IMG/VR virus record: IMGVR_UViG_3300049847_000387
Span: 1-39,493 of that record
Source of the DNA: a virus
DNA length: 39,493 nucleotides
Reading direction: 5' to 3' (one strand)
Below, in pieces: positions 37,248-39,493 of the stretch. The translations under genes and the position numbers were made by a program. The first letter of the stretch is position 1. The number at the start of each line of letters is the position of its first letter. The notes beneath the pieces were generated by a model. It had not been told where the DNA came from. It saw only the letters and a program-made list of their open reading frames with translations, and did not search any database.

Positions 37248-38596
37248 GTGAAATGTTTTTAGTAACCGCAGCGCAGGCAGAGGCACGACCAAACGAAAAG
37301 TTACTTAGATCAATGGAAACATACATTGCTGAAAATCTTGGTAGTCTTATTGTTTTGCCGATGATAGGCAGAGACGCAAGCGAAGACTGGCAAAGCATGC
37401 ATCCTGATCTAGCAGAATATGACATTGAATATGGCAACAGATCGCTCAATAACCGCATACAGATTGGGCAGTTTCACGTGAAACCACAAGCCATCGACCC
37501 TTTAACTGGCTTACAGCGCTTTGCACAGCGTGAACGAACACAGATTGTCGCATCGCCTAAACAGTTTCAGCGACCTATACCGCACTCAGTTAAAAAGCAT
37601 CCAAAGTTCTTAGTCACAACTGGCGCATTAACAAACCCGAACTATGCAAACGGCGATGATAATTCTGCGGAACGTCGGCGGCTCGGTAGCATCGCACTAA
37701 GAGATCATACATTTGGTGGGCTTGTTGTTGAAGTAAAAGACAGTGACACCTACTACATGAGACACATAACCTCTAATGGAACTGGCAGCTTTATTGATTT
37801 AGGCAAGAAGTATAGTGGTGGCGAGATTACAGAAGCAAAATGCGAAGCTTTAGTATTAGGCGATTACCACTGCGGCAGAACTGACCCCGATGTATTGCAA
37901 GCCACATATCGCATGATTGAAGATATGAAGCCAAAGCGCATCGTGCTGCATGATTACTTTGACGGTCACAGCGTATCACATCACGTTGATAAGGAACTTA
38001 TATCGCAAGGCATATTACAACAGCAAGATTTAGGACATACATCACTCGAAAAAGAACTAAAGCAATGCTACGATGAATTGTTAGTTTTATCAGACATGAC
38101 TGATGAAGTTGTTGTTGTCATGAGCAACCACCATGAGTTTCTCTGGCGCTATCTGAACGAAGGCAGATTTACCAAAGACAAAGAGAATGCACGTTTCGGC
38201 TTTAAGCTTGCATCATTCATGGCAGAAAAAGACCTGAACGACCCTGTTGAACATGGCATTCGCATGATGGGCAAATTGCCACGCAACATACGTTTCTTAA
38301 CAAGAGTAGATGATTACAAAGTGCGAGGCTATCAGCTTGGCGCTCATGGCGACAAAGGTGTTGGCTTTGGTTACGGCTCAATGAAGTCTAAAGAAGAAGA
38401 TTACGGTCAATCAGTCAGCGGTCACGTTCACAAAGCACAATCAATGCGACGCACACATACTGTCGGAACAATGTTACCATTAGACATGTATTACATGCGT
38501 GGCAGTCCATCGGCATGGTCAAATAGTCACTTTGCTATATACGACAACGGCGCAGGTCAACATCTAATGCTAAATAAAGGGGAATACAGGTTATGA
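37244..38596 (+). CDS. Calcineurin-like metallophosphoesterase
   Basis: 450 aa, GTG start at 37244. The metal-binding signature is complete: LVLGDYHCGR (Asp207, His209), VLHDYFDGH (Asp237), VVMSNHHEFL (Asn295, His296, standing in for the usual GNHE), GAHGDKG (His368) and SGHVHKAQS (His394, His396). Residues 1-200 form an extra N-terminal domain. Related phage enzymes, such as T5 A1, take part in host DNA breakdown. Here it precedes the terminase genes, so a role in DNA processing before packaging is also possible. Confidence 0.85.
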   Translation: MSEMFLVTAAQAEARPNEKLLRSMETYIAENLGSLIVLPMIGRDASEDWQSMHPDLAEYDIEYGNRSLNNRIQIGQFHVKPQAIDPLTGLQRFAQRERTQIVASPKQFQRPIPHSVKKHPKFLVTTGALTNPNYANGDDNSAERRRLGSIALRDHTFGGLVVEVKDSDTYYMRHITSNGTGSFIDLGKKYSGGEITEAKCEALVLGDYHCGRTDPDVLQATYRMIEDMKPKRIVLHDYFDGHSVSHHVDKELISQGILQQQDLGHTSLEKELKQCYDELLVLSDMTDEVVVVMSNHHEFLWRYLNEGRFTKDKENARFGFKLASFMAEKDLNDPVEHGIRMMGKLPRNIRFLTRVDDYKVRGYQLGAHGDKGVGFGYGSMKSKEEDYGQSVSGHVHKAQSMRRTHTVGTMLPLDMYYMRGSPSAWSNSHFAIYDNGAGQHLMLNKGEYRL

Positions 38597-38880
38597 CAGG
38601 CTGGGACTCTGAAGGCAACTATCATGATGCCGAATTAAGGCTTGAGCGCATAGCTACGCCTTATGAACGAGCCTTGATAAGACAGGCACAAATCAATGTT
38701 GTTGCTAGTCATTTAATGCAGCAGATTATTGGCGAAAATCCATACCAACCTGATATGGAATGGCAATTGTGGCATCGCGTGCGAGCATTGTATGAAGACC
38801 CAAATGGCAACCAGCTTGCACATGGCGTGACACCAGATGAAGTTATGCAACATTATTACAGGCAATTTGAGGGCGAATAA
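38593..38880 (+). CDS. Hypothetical protein upstream of terminase
   Basis: 95 aa, helical, with YERALIRQAQINVVASHLMQ and WQLWHRVRALYEDPNG. It overlaps the phosphoesterase stop by 4 bases and ends 1 base before the TerS-like gene. No family is recognised. It may be a cofactor of the phosphoesterase or terminase. Confidence 0.65.
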   Translation: MTGWDSEGNYHDAELRLERIATPYERALIRQAQINVVASHLMQQIIGENPYQPDMEWQLWHRVRALYEDPNGNQLAHGVTPDEVMQHYYRQFEGE

Positions 38881-38881
38881 T

Positions 38882-39259
38882 ATGGCAAAATCAACTACAC
38901 AGCAAGTTCCAAACCCCACAGGCAAAGGTGGTTTTGGCGATCATCCAGAAAACAGAAACGCAGGTGGCTGGAAACCTGAATATGTGTTTAGCTATCAGTA
39001 TCGTCGCTTTATGAACATGACAGTTGAAGAGCTAGAAAAGTATGCTGATACACCAGTCAACGAACGAACAGTTGTTGAAGACCTAGCTTATAACCGCGTC
39101 GTTGCTGCAAAGCAAAGTCTGCCAGACGTGAAAGAGATTACCGACAGGACTGAAGGCAAAGCACAGCAATCCATTGACCTCACTTCTGGTGGCGATGCAT
39201 TCGAACCAGTAACAGTGAGAATAATCAATGAGCCGACAAGAGATACTAATACCAAGTGA
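38882..39259 (+). CDS. terS: Terminase small subunit-like protein (DUF5681-type)
   Basis: 125 aa from ATG 38882. KGGFGDHPENRNAGGWKPE is a recurrent N-terminal motif of small proteins that precede terL in many phages. The middle (FMNMTVEELEKYADTP) is helical, and LAYNRVVAAKQSLPDVKEIT recalls oligomerisation helices. TerS recognises the packaging site and recruits TerL. It overlaps terL by 32 bases. Confidence 0.72.
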   Translation: MAKSTTQQVPNPTGKGGFGDHPENRNAGGWKPEYVFSYQYRRFMNMTVEELEKYADTPVNERTVVEDLAYNRVVAAKQSLPDVKEITDRTEGKAQQSIDLTSGGDAFEPVTVRIINEPTRDTNTK

Positions 39260-39493
39260 ATTTGCTCGCCTGCTAGATGATGATTGGCGCGAGGCTGCCG
39301 TATATGGTGGTCGCTATAGCCTCAAGTCACATACCGTTGCAAGGGTGCTTTTAATTAAAGCTATTGAAAAGAAACGACGCTTTGGTTGCTTTCGTGAATT
39401 TCAGAATAGCATCAGCGATAGTTCATACCAACTGCTTGCCGACCTTATCAATCAATATGAACTGAATATGTTTGCCGTCACGAAAGATGGTAT
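39228..39493 (+). CDS. terL: Terminase large subunit, N-terminal part (cut by window end)
   Basis: ATG 39228 lies within the end of the TerS-like gene. The ATPase domain starts YGGRYSLKSHTVARVLL (residues 26-42): a Walker-A-like loop GGRYSLKS, where Leu replaces the second Gly of the usual GSGKS. The frame runs into the 127-bp repeat and continues at base 3 of the window, giving a 429-aa protein. Confidence 0.95.
   Translation, partial: MSRQEILIPSEFARLLDDDWREAAVYGGRYSLKSHTVARVLLIKAIEKKRRFGCFREFQNSISDSSYQLLADLINQYELNMFAVTKDG
39367..39493. repeat. Right copy of 127-bp terminal direct repeat
   Basis: Identical to bases 1-127. The terL reading frame is continuous across the junction when the two copies are merged. 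This supports a complete circular or circularly permuted genome rather than a linear fragment. Confidence 0.95.

Overview
The window is the genome of a tailed bacteriophage with a siphovirus-type morphogenesis set: terminase, HK97-type portal, protease and capsid, a frameshifted tail-assembly chaperone, a 607-aa tape measure and a lysis block. The first 127 bases recur exactly as the last 127. The window is therefore most simply a circular or circularly permuted genome of about 39.37 kb, cut inside the terminase large subunit gene. The sequence is AT-rich and uses the standard genetic code; TGA, TAA and TAG all close genes. I see no integrase, recognisable lysogeny repressor, DNA polymerase, primase or helicase. 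This suggests a lytic phage that borrows host replication. A minus-strand lysozyme-like protein carries a cysteine-rich domain that I associate with Saccharibacteria and other Patescibacteria, so such a host is possible, but this is inference.

Layout. 38.9-1.15 kb holds TerS and TerL, running across the window ends. 1.2-7.3 kb holds portal, MuF-type head protein and several virion or fibre-like proteins. 7.27-7.88 kb is a self-contained two-gene cassette with its own promoter and terminator. 7.9-20.8 kb holds a protease-scaffold fusion, major capsid, connectors, tail, tape measure, fibres, a CHAP endolysin and holin-like proteins, ending at a bidirectional terminator. 20.8-24.3 kb is mainly minus strand: a membrane-anchored lysozyme-like protein, small unknown genes, and three short promoter-to-terminator units that look like small RNAs. 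24.4-28.6 kb is an early-type operon with ERF annealing protein, a NinB-like protein, HNH nuclease, HTH protein and small membrane proteins. 28.6-30.6 kb holds phage groES and groEL behind a large hairpin. 30.6-36.4 kb is a glycosylation and methylation island: three glycosyltransferases, two methyltransferases and a sugar-nucleotide dehydratase. 36.4-38.9 kb holds a sigma-region-4-like protein, a metallophosphoesterase and small genes.

The main observation is two distinct classes of control element. Non-structural units have housekeeping-type promoters (TTGACA/TATAAT) associated with a 13-bp motif, CGAACANNAANCG, placed either directly against the -35 or inside the spacer. Structural, lysis and minus-strand genes instead have a different element: TAATNN, exactly 17 bp, then TANNATTAAAGTAGA, with an intact -10 but a replaced -35. 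I count seven copies; six have TAAT at exactly the same spacing. The phage also encodes a small protein resembling sigma-factor region 4, the part that reads the -35, and possibly an Ogr/Delta-like zinc finger. I propose that one of these redirects host RNA polymerase to the late class. Other notable points are in-frame internal starts in the protease-scaffold gene and the endolysin gene, leaderless-looking transcripts, and a possible ATA start codon.
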